A DNA stretch of 64,000 nt from the NCBI RefSeq assembly GCF_001375515.1, contig NZ_CTDX01000016.1, positions 656,942 through 720,941 of the forward strand, given 5' to 3'. This DNA is from Bacillus kwashiorkori (GTDB lineage Bacteria; Bacillota; Bacilli; Bacillales; Caldibacillaceae). The notes below the pieces were generated by a model. That model saw nothing but the letters and a program-made list of their open reading frames with translations. It made no database searches and had not been told where the DNA came from. Both the position numbers and the translations under genes were made by a program. Below are positions 27,649-37,409 of this stretch, one piece after another (within the stretch, counting starts at the first letter, position 1; the number at the start of each line of letters is the position of its first letter).

Positions 27649-27730
27649 ATTCGAGCTTGCGGTAAATCTTTATGATAAAATGGATTAATTGAGTATTATC
27701 CATCAAGGATAAATTGTTTCTCCCTTATTA

Positions 27731-29002
27731 TTAAAATTTCTCCAAAAAAGAATCTTCTTCTTCCTTCTCAGGACGTATCCAAACGATACAAACTAATGCG
27801 GTTAAAATACAGATTCCAGTTAAAATATAAAAAATATATTGGTCTAAACTTTTCAAAAGTATTGCTAAAATTGGTGGTCCTAGAGCTACACCGATAAATC
27901 GCATAGAACTATATAGTGAAGTTATTGTGCCTCGTTTTTCCTTTTCAATTCCTTGTGTGATTAAAGCATCTAAACATGGTAATCCAATGCCAATACCAAT
28001 ACCAACAAACACAAACAGTGAGATGGAAAGCCATAAATTTTTCGTAAAGCTTAAAAAGAAGACAGCAATTGCTAACATGACAAGACCGAAAAAGATAATA
28101 CGTTTCATTAACGTCTTGTCCTCTTTTATTTTTTTCCCTGTTATGTAGGAAGATAAGCAGAGGGCACCTAATGGGATTGCCAACATAAATCCTTTTTTAA
28201 TATCACCAATTTTATAAATGGTTTCTAAAATATTAGATAAGTAAAATAATACACCGAATAAAACGAACATTAAAATGCCACCTATAATAAATACAGCAAT
28301 TAACCACTGGTGGTTATGGCGAAAGGTTATTTTTATACCATTAAAAAACTCACTTAGAGGAGGAGCATCTTTCACTTTTGGACATTTTACTAAAAAAACC
28401 ATCATTAGTAAGGAAATTGTACTAAATACTGGGATGGAGAAAAAAGGTAGTGAGATGAAAAAACTAGCTAAAAATGCTCCTAAAATGGGACTTAGAACTT
28501 TTCCCAAAGTGTTAGACGTTTCAATGACACCTAATGTTGAACTAATTTCATCATCCCTATGGAACATATCACCAACTAATGGCAACACGATCGGAAAGGC
28601 TCCCGCAGCACCAATTCCTTGCAAGGCCCTGCCAATTAATATGAGCCCGTATGGATCTTTCATTTTCCAAATAGCAAGGGCAGATAATAATCCACCAATT
28701 GCTGTTAGTATTAAGCTCGGAATAATTATTACTTTACGACCCCATTTATCAGATAAATAGCCAGCTAGCGGTATAAAAATGATTGCCACGATAGAATACA
28801 CAGTAATAATTAAACTTGATTGCAGGGAAGTAATATTAAATTCTCTTTCCATTGAAGGAAGCACTGGAATTAACATAGAATTCCCTAATGTCATTACTAA
28901 AGGAATGGACGCAATAGATACGATTGCCCATCGCTTATTTAAAGTTTTATTTTTTTTCTTTGAATTTCCATGGAATTGCTCAAATAATCCAAATTCCCCC
29001 AT
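27731..29002 (-). CDS. MFS drug-efflux-type transporter
   Basis: A 423-residue, 12-segment major facilitator. Motif A is GYLSDKWGRKVIIIP, motif C is in GRALQGIGAAGAFPIVLPLV. It is a clear paralogue of the MFS gene at the right edge of this window (both have [11 protein letters not shown] and YxTGKKIKED/TGSKIGK stretches). The second of two nearby ATG codons is chosen, with GGAG seven bases upstream. Substrate is unknown. Confidence 0.88.
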   Translation of the reverse strand: MGEFGLFEQFHGNSKKKNKTLNKRWAIVSIASIPLVMTLGNSMLIPVLPSMEREFNITSLQSSLIITVYSIVAIIFIPLAGYLSDKWGRKVIIIPSLILTAIGGLLSALAIWKMKDPYGLILIGRALQGIGAAGAFPIVLPLVGDMFHRDDEISSTLGVIETSNTLGKVLSPILGAFLASFFISLPFFSIPVFSTISLLMMVFLVKCPKVKDAPPLSEFFNGIKITFRHNHQWLIAVFIIGGILMFVLFGVLFYLSNILETIYKIGDIKKGFMLAIPLGALCLSSYITGKKIKEDKTLMKRIIFFGLVMLAIAVFFLSFTKNLWLSISLFVFVGIGIGIGLPCLDALITQGIEKEKRGTITSLYSSMRFIGVALGPPILAILLKSLDQYIFYILTGICILTALVCIVWIRPEKEEEDSFLEKF

Positions 29003-29116
29003 ATTCATTCTCCAATCTTTTAATGGTATTTTTAATATGCTCCAATTAGATAGAAAAATGCTTAAAATAATTCCATAGTAAATGGTTTATTATAATAATG
29101 TTATGTAAACAAATAA

Positions 29117-29147
29117 AAAAGATGGAAAATATCCACCTCTTTTTAAA
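29117..29147 (-). terminator. Probable terminator after pxpB-like gene
   Basis: On the minus strand an imperfect AAAGAGGTGG/CCATCTTTT hairpin ends in TTTTTTATTT just past the stop codon. Confidence 0.5.
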
Positions 29148-29856
29148 ATGAAATTATTTTTTTATACGCTTCTGCCGTTTCCATATCCATGAATTGCTCT
29201 GTTGATATTGGAGTAAATTGAACTTCTGTCCCTGGCATGAACAGATCTTTATGTTTTTTTAGAAAACTAAGTGGGGTTCTTCCGATAATTTGCCAACCTA
29301 CTGCCGTTTTAATAGGATATATACCTGTTTGTCTGCCAGCAATCCCAACAGACCCCATTGGTAAATAAAATTTCGGGGATTTTTTTCTAGGAACAGATAG
29401 GTGTTTGTTAATCCCACCAATAAAGGGAATACCACTTCCAAAACTTAAGTAGGAGACAAAATAAGTCTCGTTAGAATGAATTTCGATAAATTCGGGTATA
29501 GAAACTTTGTTTAAGTTTGCAACAAACGGCAAATCAATAGCAAATTCGGGATCATAGCAGACAGGAATACGTACTTTACTTTGTTTATGCAAATCTGCTT
29601 GGTTCATTTTGTTTAATATTTGTTCAACTAAATCATTAATTTGTTCAAAAATTTGTTCACTCGCAACTTTACTATCAAAATGAATGGTTAAAGATGTAAA
29701 TGATGGGACAACTTCCACAAAACCTTCAAACGGATGGTCATTTAAATATTTGGCAATTGTATATACAAATATATTCGTTTCTTTTGAAAATTCCTGACCT
29801 AATTGTACGACGATAGCTTCTTGACCTAGTGGAAAAATATCATAATGAATTATCAT
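29143..29856 (-). CDS. pxpB: 5-oxoprolinase subunit B / KipI family protein
   Basis: A 237-residue cyclophilin-like protein of the PxpB/KipI family. Motifs are SFGSGIPFIGG and the late FYLPMGSVGIAGRQTGIYPIKTAVGWQIIGRTP. PxpB works with PxpA and PxpC to hydrolyse 5-oxoproline; the B. subtilis homologue KipI also inhibits the sporulation kinase KinA. No pxpA or pxpC partner lies within the window, so this is an orphan copy and the kinase-inhibitor role is open. ATG follows GAGGTGACAT. Confidence 0.88.
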   Translation of the reverse strand: MIIHYDIFPLGQEAIVVQLGQEFSKETNIFVYTIAKYLNDHPFEGFVEVVPSFTSLTIHFDSKVASEQIFEQINDLVEQILNKMNQADLHKQSKVRIPVCYDPEFAIDLPFVANLNKVSIPEFIEIHSNETYFVSYLSFGSGIPFIGGINKHLSVPRKKSPKFYLPMGSVGIAGRQTGIYPIKTAVGWQIIGRTPLSFLKKHKDLFMPGTEVQFTPISTEQFMDMETAEAYKKIISF

Positions 29857-30159
29857 ATGTCACCTCAAAAGATTTAGTCATTACATTATTGAGAAATTGT
29901 GAAAATAAGTAAAAAAATGCCCTACATATTATTGTAGTTATGATAGCGCTATCAGTTCAAGGGTTATTTTTATGTATGATTTTGTCTGCTTTATGAAAAA
30001 ATTTTCGAAGTGAAGGCATAATAATTGATTTTTGCTAGGAACATTGTAAGATGAAAGAGGGAAATAATCCAAAGCTTCACAATAATAAATATTAGTATAG
30101 TAAATAACGTGAAAGTAGTTGTTCGAGAAACGATTTATTGTAATATTTAATCATTTCCT
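29857..30159. other. Intergenic upstream of odhA
   Basis: About 300 AT-rich bases between divergent genes without a supported gene. TGATAGCGCTATCA at 29940-29953 is a perfect 14-base palindrome and could be an operator. Confidence 0.45.
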
Positions 30160-30187
30160 TTGACAACATTTACCTGCATGGTACAAT
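30160..30187 (+). promoter_or_regulatory. Sigma-A promoter of odhAB
   Basis: TTGACA (30160-30165), 16-base spacer, TACAAT (30182-30187): five of six and six of six matches to consensus between the two boxes. The odhA start lies 113 bases downstream. Confidence 0.75.
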
Positions 30188-30191
30188 GGAA

Positions 30192-30206
30192 ATGTAAACG
30201 GTTAAA
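30192..30206 (+). promoter_or_regulatory. cre-like CcpA site at the odhA start point
   Basis: ATGTAAACGGTTAAA matches the cre consensus WTGNAANCGNWNNCW at all fixed positions but one. It sits directly after the -10 box, over the expected transcription start, where CcpA would block initiation. Confidence 0.5.
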
Positions 30207-30300
30207 CTTTATATTAATATAATGTTTTTAAAGTTTAATGTTAACTAAAAGGGGACTTTTTAAGGTTAAGTTACTTTAAAACGCTGGAGGGTATTCAAAA

Positions 30301-33129
30301 ATGAATAGGCTGAATGGTCAATCCCAAAATCCATGGGAAAATTTCCATGGTCCTAACTTAGGTGTTGTAATGGAATTGTATGATTTGTATGTGAAAGATC
30401 CAAATTTAATTGATGAAGAAATGCGAGCCTTATTCGATGAATGGGGACCACCTGTTTTAGAAAGTGAAAAGTTGAATAATGTGCACATGTCTGAGCAACT
30501 ATCCAACGGTCTTGATTTCAACAAGATATTATCTGCTAGAAAGTTGGCAGAGGATATTCGCCTTTATGGACATTTATATGCAGATATTAACCCGTTAGAA
30601 AAACAAGAAAAAAGATTGTCGGAGCTTTTAAATTACAGTAAATATGGACTGACAGATGCAGATTTATTGAACATCCCTGCTCCTTATATTAGCTCATATT
30701 TACCTAATTCTATTCAGGATGGTTTAGAAGCAATTAAGTATTTAGCTAGTATTTATACAAAAAAACTCGCCTTTGAATTTAATCATGTAGAAGATGAGAA
30801 AGAGCGGGATTGGCTCCAAAAAATGATCGAATCTAAAGCATATGATCATGAATTAACAATAGAAGAAAAGATATCATTATTAAAGAGATTAGTAGAAGTT
30901 GAAAATTTTGAACAATTTTTACATAAAACATATGTAGGCCAAAAGCGATTTTCTATTGAAGGATTAGATACATTAGTTCCACTGTTAGATGAGTTAATTT
31001 TAAAATTTGTTGAAAATGGGACAGAAACGGTAAATATTGGGATGGCTCATCGAGGCCGTTTAAATGTATTAGCGCATGTATTAGGAAAACCTTATGAAAT
31101 GATATTTGCTGAATTTCAACACGCACCGAATAAAGACTTAATTCCATCTGAGGGGTCTATAGGAATAACATATGGTTGGACAGGAGACGTTAAATACCAT
31201 TTAGGTCTTGATCGAAAAATTACTGATCAAACAGAAGTAAAAGCAAGAGTAACACTTGCAAATAATCCGAGTCACTTGGAATATGTTAACCCTGTCGTAG
31301 TAGGTTCCACCCGTGCTGCTCAAGAGACTAGGACAGCAAACGGCTTTCCAGTTCAAGATAAAAATAAAGCCGTAGGAATCGTCATCCATGGGGATGCGGC
31401 TTTTCCTGGACAAGGTGTAGTCGCTGAAACTTTAAATTTAAGTAGAATTAGAGGTTATCAAACTGGTGGAACAGTCCATATAATCGCTAATAACATGATT
31501 GGTTTTACTACAGAAAGTGAAGATTCACGGTCTACAAGATACGCTAGTGACTTAGCTAAAGGATTTGAAATACCGATTGTCCATGTTAACGCAGATGATC
31601 CTGAAGCGGTTTTACGAGCAGCAAACTTAGCAGTGCTGTATAGACAAACGTTCAAAAAAGATTTTTTAATTGATTTAATTGGCTATCGACGATTTGGACA
31701 TAACGAAATGGATGAACCGTTAGCTACAAACCCATTAATGTATCAAATCATTCATAAACATCCTACTGTGAAAAATTTATATGTTGAGAAATTAATCGAA
31801 CATAATGTTATTACAAAAGATACATTTGCTAAATTTGAAGAAGCAATAATTAGCAAATTAAAGGCAGCCCATGAAAAAGTTCCGAAAGAACAAGAAATTG
31901 ATTATGAAATGAATCCTCCTGAGACGGTTGAAAAAGGATTACCTGAAGTTAAGACAGCCGTAGCGGAAAACGCAATTTTCAAGGCAAATGAAGAACTACT
32001 AAAATGGCCAGAAGGATTCCAAGCATTTAATAAGCTTGAAAGGATTTTAAAACGACGGGAAAACGCTTTAAAAGATGGAAAAATTGATTGGGCACATGCG
32101 GAAGCATTAGCATTTGCCACTATTTTAACTGATGGAATTCCAATCCGTTTATCTGGTCAAGATTCTGAACGTGGAACGTTTGCACATAGACATATTATGT
32201 TACATGATTTTCATACTGGAGATAGATTTTCACCATTACATCATTTAAAAGACGGTAAAGCTTCATTCGCCGTTCATAATAGTCCATTATCAGAAATTAG
32301 TGTGCTCGGTTTTGAATATGGGTACAACGTATTTGCGCCAGAAACGCTAGTGTTATGGGAAGCGCAGTTTGGAGACTTTGCAAACTCTGCTCAAGTCATT
32401 ATCGATCAATTTATTTCTTCTAGCCGCGCTAAATGGGGGCAAAAGTCAGGATTAGTAATGTTACTTCCACATGGATACGAAGGACAAGGTCCAGAACATT
32501 CTAGCGCAAGGTTGGAAAGATTTTTAACATTAGCAGCTGAAAATAACTGGACAGTCGCTTACATGACGAAAGCAGCTCAATACTTCCATATTTTACGCCG
32601 TCAAGCTTTGATGTTAACGAAAGAAGAAATTCGTCCGTTAGTCATCATGTCACCGAAAAGTTTATTACGTCATCCTTTAGTTGCTGCTAATATCGATGAA
32701 CTAACAAAAGGGGAGTTTTTACCAATATTAGAGCAACCAGGTTTAGGTGAAGCAAAGGATAAAGTGGAGCGACTCGTCTTATGTACTGGGAAAATTGCTG
32801 TTGATTTAGCGGAAAACATTGAGAAGATAGAAGAAAAGGATTGGCTTCATATTATTAGGGTAGAAGAATTATATCCATTCCCAATGGACCAAATTAGCAA
32901 GAAAGTTAGTGAATTTCCTAATTTGAAAGAAATTGTTTGGGTTCAAGAAGAGCCGAAAAACATGGGAGCTTGGACTTTCGTCGAACCAAGAGTTCATGCA
33001 ATTGCTCCTGCAGGGATAGATGTCTATTACATTGGTAGAAGAAGACGATCCAGCACTGCAGAAGGAGATCCAGTTGCCCATAAAAAAGAACAAGAGCGAA
33101 TCATCCAAACAGCACTAACTCGTCCTTAA
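30301..33129 (+). CDS. odhA: 2-oxoglutarate dehydrogenase E1
   Basis: Thiamine-diphosphate decarboxylase of the TCA-cycle 2-oxoglutarate dehydrogenase complex, cytosolic. The 942-residue protein shows the E1o order: N-terminal helix region ([21 protein letters not shown]), [19 protein letters not shown], the ThDP region [19 protein letters not shown], and the transketolase-like half with [19 protein letters not shown] and FEYGYNV. A GGAGGGTATTCAAAA site precedes the ATG. odhB follows in the same direction after 91 bases; E3 is not in the window, as is usual. Confidence 0.97.
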   Translation: MNRLNGQSQNPWENFHGPNLGVVMELYDLYVKDPNLIDEEMRALFDEWGPPVLESEKLNNVHMSEQLSNGLDFNKILSARKLAEDIRLYGHLYADINPLEKQEKRLSELLNYSKYGLTDADLLNIPAPYISSYLPNSIQDGLEAIKYLASIYTKKLAFEFNHVEDEKERDWLQKMIESKAYDHELTIEEKISLLKRLVEVENFEQFLHKTYVGQKRFSIEGLDTLVPLLDELILKFVENGTETVNIGMAHRGRLNVLAHVLGKPYEMIFAEFQHAPNKDLIPSEGSIGITYGWTGDVKYHLGLDRKITDQTEVKARVTLANNPSHLEYVNPVVVGSTRAAQETRTANGFPVQDKNKAVGIVIHGDAAFPGQGVVAETLNLSRIRGYQTGGTVHIIANNMIGFTTESEDSRSTRYASDLAKGFEIPIVHVNADDPEAVLRAANLAVLYRQTFKKDFLIDLIGYRRFGHNEMDEPLATNPLMYQIIHKHPTVKNLYVEKLIEHNVITKDTFAKFEEAIISKLKAAHEKVPKEQEIDYEMNPPETVEKGLPEVKTAVAENAIFKANEELLKWPEGFQAFNKLERILKRRENALKDGKIDWAHAEALAFATILTDGIPIRLSGQDSERGTFAHRHIMLHDFHTGDRFSPLHHLKDGKASFAVHNSPLSEISVLGFEYGYNVFAPETLVLWEAQFGDFANSAQVIIDQFISSSRAKWGQKSGLVMLLPHGYEGQGPEHSSARLERFLTLAAENNWTVAYMTKAAQYFHILRRQALMLTKEEIRPLVIMSPKSLLRHPLVAANIDELTKGEFLPILEQPGLGEAKDKVERLVLCTGKIAVDLAENIEKIEEKDWLHIIRVEELYPFPMDQISKKVSEFPNLKEIVWVQEEPKNMGAWTFVEPRVHAIAPAGIDVYYIGRRRRSSTAEGDPVAHKKEQERIIQTALTRP

Positions 33130-33166
33130 CAAAACATAAATATAAGTATTAATTATAGCACTTTAA

Positions 33167-33194
33167 CGCTTTAAAGCGGTGGGGGACTGTCCCC
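33167..33194 (+). repeat. Palindromic repeat, copy 1 (odhA-odhB gap)
   Basis: Twenty-eight bases identical to 34898-34925. They hold CGCTTTAAAGCG, itself a perfect palindrome, followed by GGTGGGGGACTGTCCCC with a GGGGAC/GTCCCC stem. It lies in the odhA-odhB spacer, 11 bases before the odhB ribosome site. Confidence 0.9.
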
Positions 33195-33220
33195 ATTAAA
33201 AACGAAAGGGGATAATACAA

Positions 33221-34468
33221 GTGGCAGAAGTTAAAGTACCTGAATTAGCAGAATCTATTACAGAAGGTACCATTTCAGCTTGGTTGAAGAAACCGGGAGA
33301 ATCCATTGAAAAAGGGGAAGCAATTGCTGAACTGGAGACTGATAAAGTAAATGTTGATTTAATTTCAGAAGAAGCAGGAGTAATCAGTGAATTGTTATTC
33401 GCTGAAGGGGATACGGTTCAAATTGGTGATACGATTGCTATTGTTTCTGAAGGAGGAAGTGCGCCAGTTAGTGAACAACCAAAACAAGAAGAGGTAAAGA
33501 CAACGGATACAAAACAAGAAGTAACAGATACTTCACAAGAAGATAGTTCAGAAGAATCAACTTCAGATAAATTTATTGCGTCTCCTGCTGCAAGAAAGCT
33601 AGCAAGAGAAAAGGGAATTGATTTAGCAACTGTTCCAGCTGCCGATCCATTAGGAAGAATACGGAAACAAGATGTAGAGGCACAGATCAATAACAAAACT
33701 CAAGCACCACAACCGCAACAATCGCAAGAGAAAAAACAGGCACCAGTTCAAGCAACGGATGATGCAAAACCGGTAGAAAAAGTCAAAATGTCAAGACGTC
33801 GTCAAACGATAGCAAAGCGGCTAGTAGAAGTGCAACATACAGCAGCTATGTTAACGACATTTAATGAAATAGACATGACAGCGGTAATGGACTTACGCAG
33901 TCGTCGAAAAGATGCTTTCTACGAGGAACATGATGTTAGACTAGGATTTATGTCCTTTTTCACAAAAGCAGTAGTAGCAGCTTTGAAAAAATATCCGCTA
34001 TTAAACGCAGAAATTGCTGGTGACGAATTATTAATTAAAAAATATTATGATATTGGTGTAGCCGTTTCAACGGATGAAGGATTAGTCGTACCGGTTGTTC
34101 GTGACGCCGATAAGAAAAACTTTGCCGAAATTGAAAGAGATATTTACAACCTAGCTGTAAAAGCACGCGATAATAAACTAAGTTTAAAAGACTTACAAGG
34201 TGGTACATTTACGATTACAAATGGTGGAGTATTTGGTTCTCTCATGTCCACACCGATACTAAATGGACCTCAAGTTGGCATTTTAGGTATGCATAAAATT
34301 CAAATACGGCCAGTTGCCATTGATAAGGACCGAATTGAAAATCGTCCAATGATGTATATAGCACTTTCCTATGACCACCGAATTGTTGATGGAAAAGAAG
34401 CGGTTAGCTTTTTAGTAAAAATTAAAGAGCTGCTTGAAGATCCTGAACAACTATTATTAGAAGGTTAA
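33221..34468 (+). CDS. odhB: 2-oxoglutarate dehydrogenase E2 (dihydrolipoyl succinyltransferase)
   Basis: Core of the complex, passing succinyl groups to CoA. The 415-residue protein has a lipoyl domain with the lipoylated Lys in [11 protein letters not shown] (about residue 42), a Glu/Thr-rich linker, a peripheral-subunit-binding domain ([19 protein letters not shown], about 122-155), a Pro/Gln linker, and the catalytic domain ending in [16 protein letters not shown] follows AAAGGGGATAATACAA. It is in the odhA operon. Confidence 0.97.
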   Translation: MAEVKVPELAESITEGTISAWLKKPGESIEKGEAIAELETDKVNVDLISEEAGVISELLFAEGDTVQIGDTIAIVSEGGSAPVSEQPKQEEVKTTDTKQEVTDTSQEDSSEESTSDKFIASPAARKLAREKGIDLATVPAADPLGRIRKQDVEAQINNKTQAPQPQQSQEKKQAPVQATDDAKPVEKVKMSRRRQTIAKRLVEVQHTAAMLTTFNEIDMTAVMDLRSRRKDAFYEEHDVRLGFMSFFTKAVVAALKKYPLLNAEIAGDELLIKKYYDIGVAVSTDEGLVVPVVRDADKKNFAEIERDIYNLAVKARDNKLSLKDLQGGTFTITNGGVFGSLMSTPILNGPQVGILGMHKIQIRPVAIDKDRIENRPMMYIALSYDHRIVDGKEAVSFLVKIKELLEDPEQLLLEG

Positions 34469-34491
34469 TAAAAAAACTTATTTTAAATACA

Positions 34492-34572
34492 GGGGTTTGA
34501 TTTTCCTCTTAATTGGTATTTTGTCTGTATATTATATGACATTATATTAATAAGGGAAATCAACCCCTTTAT
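34492..34572 (+). terminator. Possible odhAB terminator with long loop
   Basis: GGGGTTTGATTTTCC (34492-34506) can pair with GGGAAATCAACCCC (34554-34567), followed by TTTATCTTT. The loop of 47 bases makes this uncertain. Confidence 0.4.
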
Positions 34573-34665
34573 CTTTGCTAACCTTTTTTCTATAAGTCGA
34601 ATAGTATTGCTTTTCAGCTATCTAGCTTATTATAATAAAATAGAAATGAAAGGAGTCGCTTATTC

Positions 34666-34869
34666 ATGAAATTTAATAATTGGAAAGATGATAATGTAAT
34701 GAAACAAGTAAAATGTGTTCATACGAATGCAAAAAAGTATAAGGTGAATCGTGTTTTAACAGAGGGGAAAATATATGATGTAAAAAATGAGACAGAGGAG
34801 TTTTATTTTATCACCGATAATACTGGAAAAGTCGGCGGTTATTATAAAGAGTATTTTGTAGAGATTTAA
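34666..34869 (+). CDS. DUF6501-like small protein
   Basis: A 67-residue protein with VKCVHTNAKKYKVN and EEFYFITDNTGKVGGYYKEYF, a conserved Bacillaceae pattern I associate with DUF6501. Function is unknown; the shape suggests a small beta-barrel. GAAAGGAGTCGC precedes the ATG. Confidence 0.7.
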   Translation: MKFNNWKDDNVMKQVKCVHTNAKKYKVNRVLTEGKIYDVKNETEEFYFITDNTGKVGGYYKEYFVEI

Positions 34870-34897
34870 TTATGTTTAAGGTTTCTTGGCGCTTTAG

Positions 34898-34925
34898 CGC
34901 TTTAAAGCGGTGGGGGACTGTCCCC
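34898..34925 (+). repeat. Palindromic repeat, copy 2 (before nnr)
   Basis: Identical over 28 bases to the copy at 33167-33194. It ends a few bases before the AAAGG ribosome site of the next gene, so its hairpin may affect translation or act as a small mobile palindrome. Confidence 0.9.
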
Positions 34926-34946
34926 TTTTAAAGGATGCGAAGTGGA

Positions 34947-36407
34947 ATGTATATCTATCATGAAGCAGAGATTAGAAGTGCAGATGAAACAGCTAATAAA
35001 AACGGCTTATCACTAAATGCATTGATGGAGACATCGGGCAGGAGTATTTATTTCCAGCTAAAAAAGCTATTAAAAAAAGAAGCTAAGATTTTAATATTAG
35101 CAGGGAAGGGGAATAACGGTGGCGATGGTGTAGTTTTAGCTAGATACTTAAAACAAAACGATTATTCGGTTGATCTCGTATTCCCATTTGGCGAGCCTAA
35201 GACTACTGTAGCTTTCGAACATTACCGTTTTTATCAAAGTTGTCATGGCAATTGTAAGACGTTTGATTTTCAAAAGAAACAATATGATGTAATTGTTGAT
35301 TCCGTACTAGGGGTAGGTACACGGTTACCACTGCGACATGAATATCGAACATTAATTGAATGGTGCAACAGTCAATCAGCATTAAAAATTGCTATTGATA
35401 TGCCTACTGGAGTGTTGGCAGATAGCGGGGAAACAAACGTTGCGTTTCAAGCCAATTATACTTTTTGTTTGCATGGTTTTAAGCCATCCGCTTTTTTATT
35501 ACCGTCAGCACATTATTATGGGAACCCAATATTAGTTGATATAGGTTTACCACAACATGGAAAATGGAAAATATGGAGTCAAGCTGATCTGCAACGAACA
35601 TTATTACGAAGAAATAAATTCGCCCATAAAGGGACATTTGGTACTGGTTTATTGATCGCCGGTAGTGATGAAATGCCAGGGAGTGCTGCACTTAGTAGCC
35701 TCGGAGCTTTGAAAAGTGGCATTGGTAAGTTAATGATAGGAACAACAAAATTTGTATCTAGCATCATCTCTCCACAAGTACCTGAGGCAACATTTTGGTT
35801 TAATGGGTTAGAAAAGGTTGCAAACGGAGAATTGCTAACTACTATTGATGCAGTGGCTATCGGTCCTGGTATAGTCGATAAAGATTTGGTGGAAAAAGCA
35901 TTAAAATATCTTTTGAATCAACATTTTCCTTTAATTGTTGACGCAGGAGCATTGATAGAAGGTATAAAAGGGAAGGGCAATGCACCTGTCATTATCACCC
36001 CCCATCCTGGAGAGTTCAGCCGCTTAATCGGAAAAACAGTTGAAGAAATCCAAGCAAATCGATTAAAATTTGCGAGTAATTATGCGAAAGAAAATAATAT
36101 TATTGTAGTTTTAAAAGGTACTTATACGGTCATTGCCTTTCCGGATGGTACTTGTTTCGTTAATCCGACTGGAAATAGCGGATTAGCAAAGGGAGGTTCT
36201 GGAGATACGTTAACGGGAATTATTTTAGCCATGGTAGCAAAAGCTGTTGATATCCCTTCAGCCATTCTTAATGCAGTATATTTGCACGGTTTATGTGCAG
36301 AACAGTTAAGTATAACACAGGGAGAACAAACCATTGTCGCCAGTGAGTTAACAACTGTTTTAGGCTCAATTATTAAAAAAACTTCGAATCATGAATGTTT
36401 GCCGTAA
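34947..36407 (+). CDS. nnr: Bifunctional NAD(P)HX epimerase / dehydratase
   Basis: Repairs hydrated NADH and NADPH. The roughly 486-residue protein joins an N-terminal YjeF/NnrE epimerase (AGKGNNGGDGVVLARYL at about 50-66, DSVLGVGTRLPL) to a C-terminal NnrD ribokinase-like dehydratase (VDAGALI, ITPHPGEFSRL, GNSGLAKGGSGDTLTGII). ATG 34947 is chosen because an upstream in-frame ATG at 34935 touches the AAAGG site; neither spacing is ideal. It stands alone behind repeat copy 2. Confidence 0.93.
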   Translation: MYIYHEAEIRSADETANKNGLSLNALMETSGRSIYFQLKKLLKKEAKILILAGKGNNGGDGVVLARYLKQNDYSVDLVFPFGEPKTTVAFEHYRFYQSCHGNCKTFDFQKKQYDVIVDSVLGVGTRLPLRHEYRTLIEWCNSQSALKIAIDMPTGVLADSGETNVAFQANYTFCLHGFKPSAFLLPSAHYYGNPILVDIGLPQHGKWKIWSQADLQRTLLRRNKFAHKGTFGTGLLIAGSDEMPGSAALSSLGALKSGIGKLMIGTTKFVSSIISPQVPEATFWFNGLEKVANGELLTTIDAVAIGPGIVDKDLVEKALKYLLNQHFPLIVDAGALIEGIKGKGNAPVIITPHPGEFSRLIGKTVEEIQANRLKFASNYAKENNIIVVLKGTYTVIAFPDGTCFVNPTGNSGLAKGGSGDTLTGIILAMVAKAVDIPSAILNAVYLHGLCAEQLSITQGEQTIVASELTTVLGSIIKKTSNHECLP

Positions 36408-36489
36408 AGTATGTCAAATTTCCAAAATATAGTCTAAGGTTATGCAAAATTGGGACTGTTAAAGAGTAACTCTCTTGGCCACCTAGACC

Positions 36490-36517
36490 GTCAGTGGGGT
36501 GAAAAACCGCCACTGAC
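36490..36517. repeat. Inverted repeat downstream of nnr
   Basis: GTCAGTGG (36490-36497) and CCACTGAC (36510-36517) pair perfectly. No T-run follows directly, so terminator function is uncertain. The surrounding 36408-36662 region has no supported gene. Confidence 0.6.
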
Positions 36518-36662
36518 AGCGATTAACTTTTTAATACTATTTTTTTTAAGGCATTCATCCTTTGTCCACTATTTTCGCAAAACAGTACTCATTTAAACAA
36601 TCTTTAAAAATGGCTGTGCCACACTTTCCTATAAAAGCTGTCATACTAATGACTAAACAAAT

Positions 36663-37232
36663 TTAAGCGGATACTTTAAACATAGGTTGCAATAACTTTG
36701 CTTGGAGTAGTTGCTTTCTTACAGCTATACCAATAATAGATGCTAAATATGCTTTTATTAAACCTACTAAAATAAATGGAGTAAATGAAGTTGCAAAAGC
36801 TACTGACCAAGATGTTTCACTTACAATCTTAAACCATGTAGTTCCAAACGTTAACGTGATAAACATCCCAACGATATTAGCGATAAAAGCCACTCTAATT
36901 GTAAAAGATGTTTTCTCTAATATGTAACCAGTAACCCAAGCAGTTGGGATAAAACCGATAATAAATCCACCAGTATTTCCTAAAATAACATGAAATCCTC
37001 CATTTAACCCAGCAAAAACTGGAGCACCTACCGCGCCTAATAAACAATACAATACTACGGAATAAGTTCCATATTTAGCCCCAAGTATAGTTGCTGCTAA
37101 CCCAATTGCTAAAGTTTGCATCGTGATTGGTATAACCGGAAGCGGAATAGTGAATTGTGCTAAAATACTAATCATGCTTGCAAATAATGCAACTATTGTC
37201 ATCCTTTTTAAACGATTTTCATTCCCTTTCAA
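36663..37232 (-). CDS. bioY: Biotin transporter substrate-binding subunit BioY
   Basis: ECF-type S component that binds and imports biotin across the membrane. The 189-residue protein has six hydrophobic segments and the BioY pattern ISILAQFTIPLPVIPITMQT, then GAVGAPVFAGLNGGFHVILGNTGGFIIGFI. The start is TTG behind AAGGGGGTTTAC. The energising EcfAT genes are not adjacent, as is common. A BirA-like operator lies upstream. Confidence 0.93.
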   Translation of the reverse strand: MKGNENRLKRMTIVALFASMISILAQFTIPLPVIPITMQTLAIGLAATILGAKYGTYSVVLYCLLGAVGAPVFAGLNGGFHVILGNTGGFIIGFIPTAWVTGYILEKTSFTIRVAFIANIVGMFITLTFGTTWFKIVSETSWSVAFATSFTPFILVGLIKAYLASIIGIAVRKQLLQAKLLQPMFKVSA

Positions 37233-37258
37233 AGTAAACCCCCTTCGTAACTGGTTAT

Positions 37259-37288
37259 TTGTTAACTTAAATTTTAATAAGTTAACAT
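37259..37288 (-). promoter_or_regulatory. BirA operator-like site of bioY
   Basis: TTGTTAAC (37259-37266) and GTTAACAT (37281-37288) form an inverted pair with a 14-base spacer, the arrangement of BirA biotin-repressor boxes in Bacillus. It is 27 bases before the bioY start. Confidence 0.7.
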
Positions 37289-37365
37289 ATTATCGAAATA
37301 ATTATATTGGTTATATGGTCTTACTGTCAAATATTAATTATCTATTTTTCTTTAAAACTGTTCAC

Positions 37366-37404
37366 ATAAAAAGAGGGGGTGTCCATTTATGAACATCCCC
37401 AACA
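37366..37404 (-). terminator. Terminator of the DUF1906 gene
   Basis: On the minus strand GGGGATGTTC pairs with GGACACCCC around ATAAAT (one bulge), then TCTTTTTATG. Confidence 0.7.
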
Positions 37405-37409
37405 AATAA

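Noticed and set aside
28275..28760. 161-codon plus-strand frame inside the MFS gene
   Set aside because: Antisense shadow of a clear 12-segment transporter.
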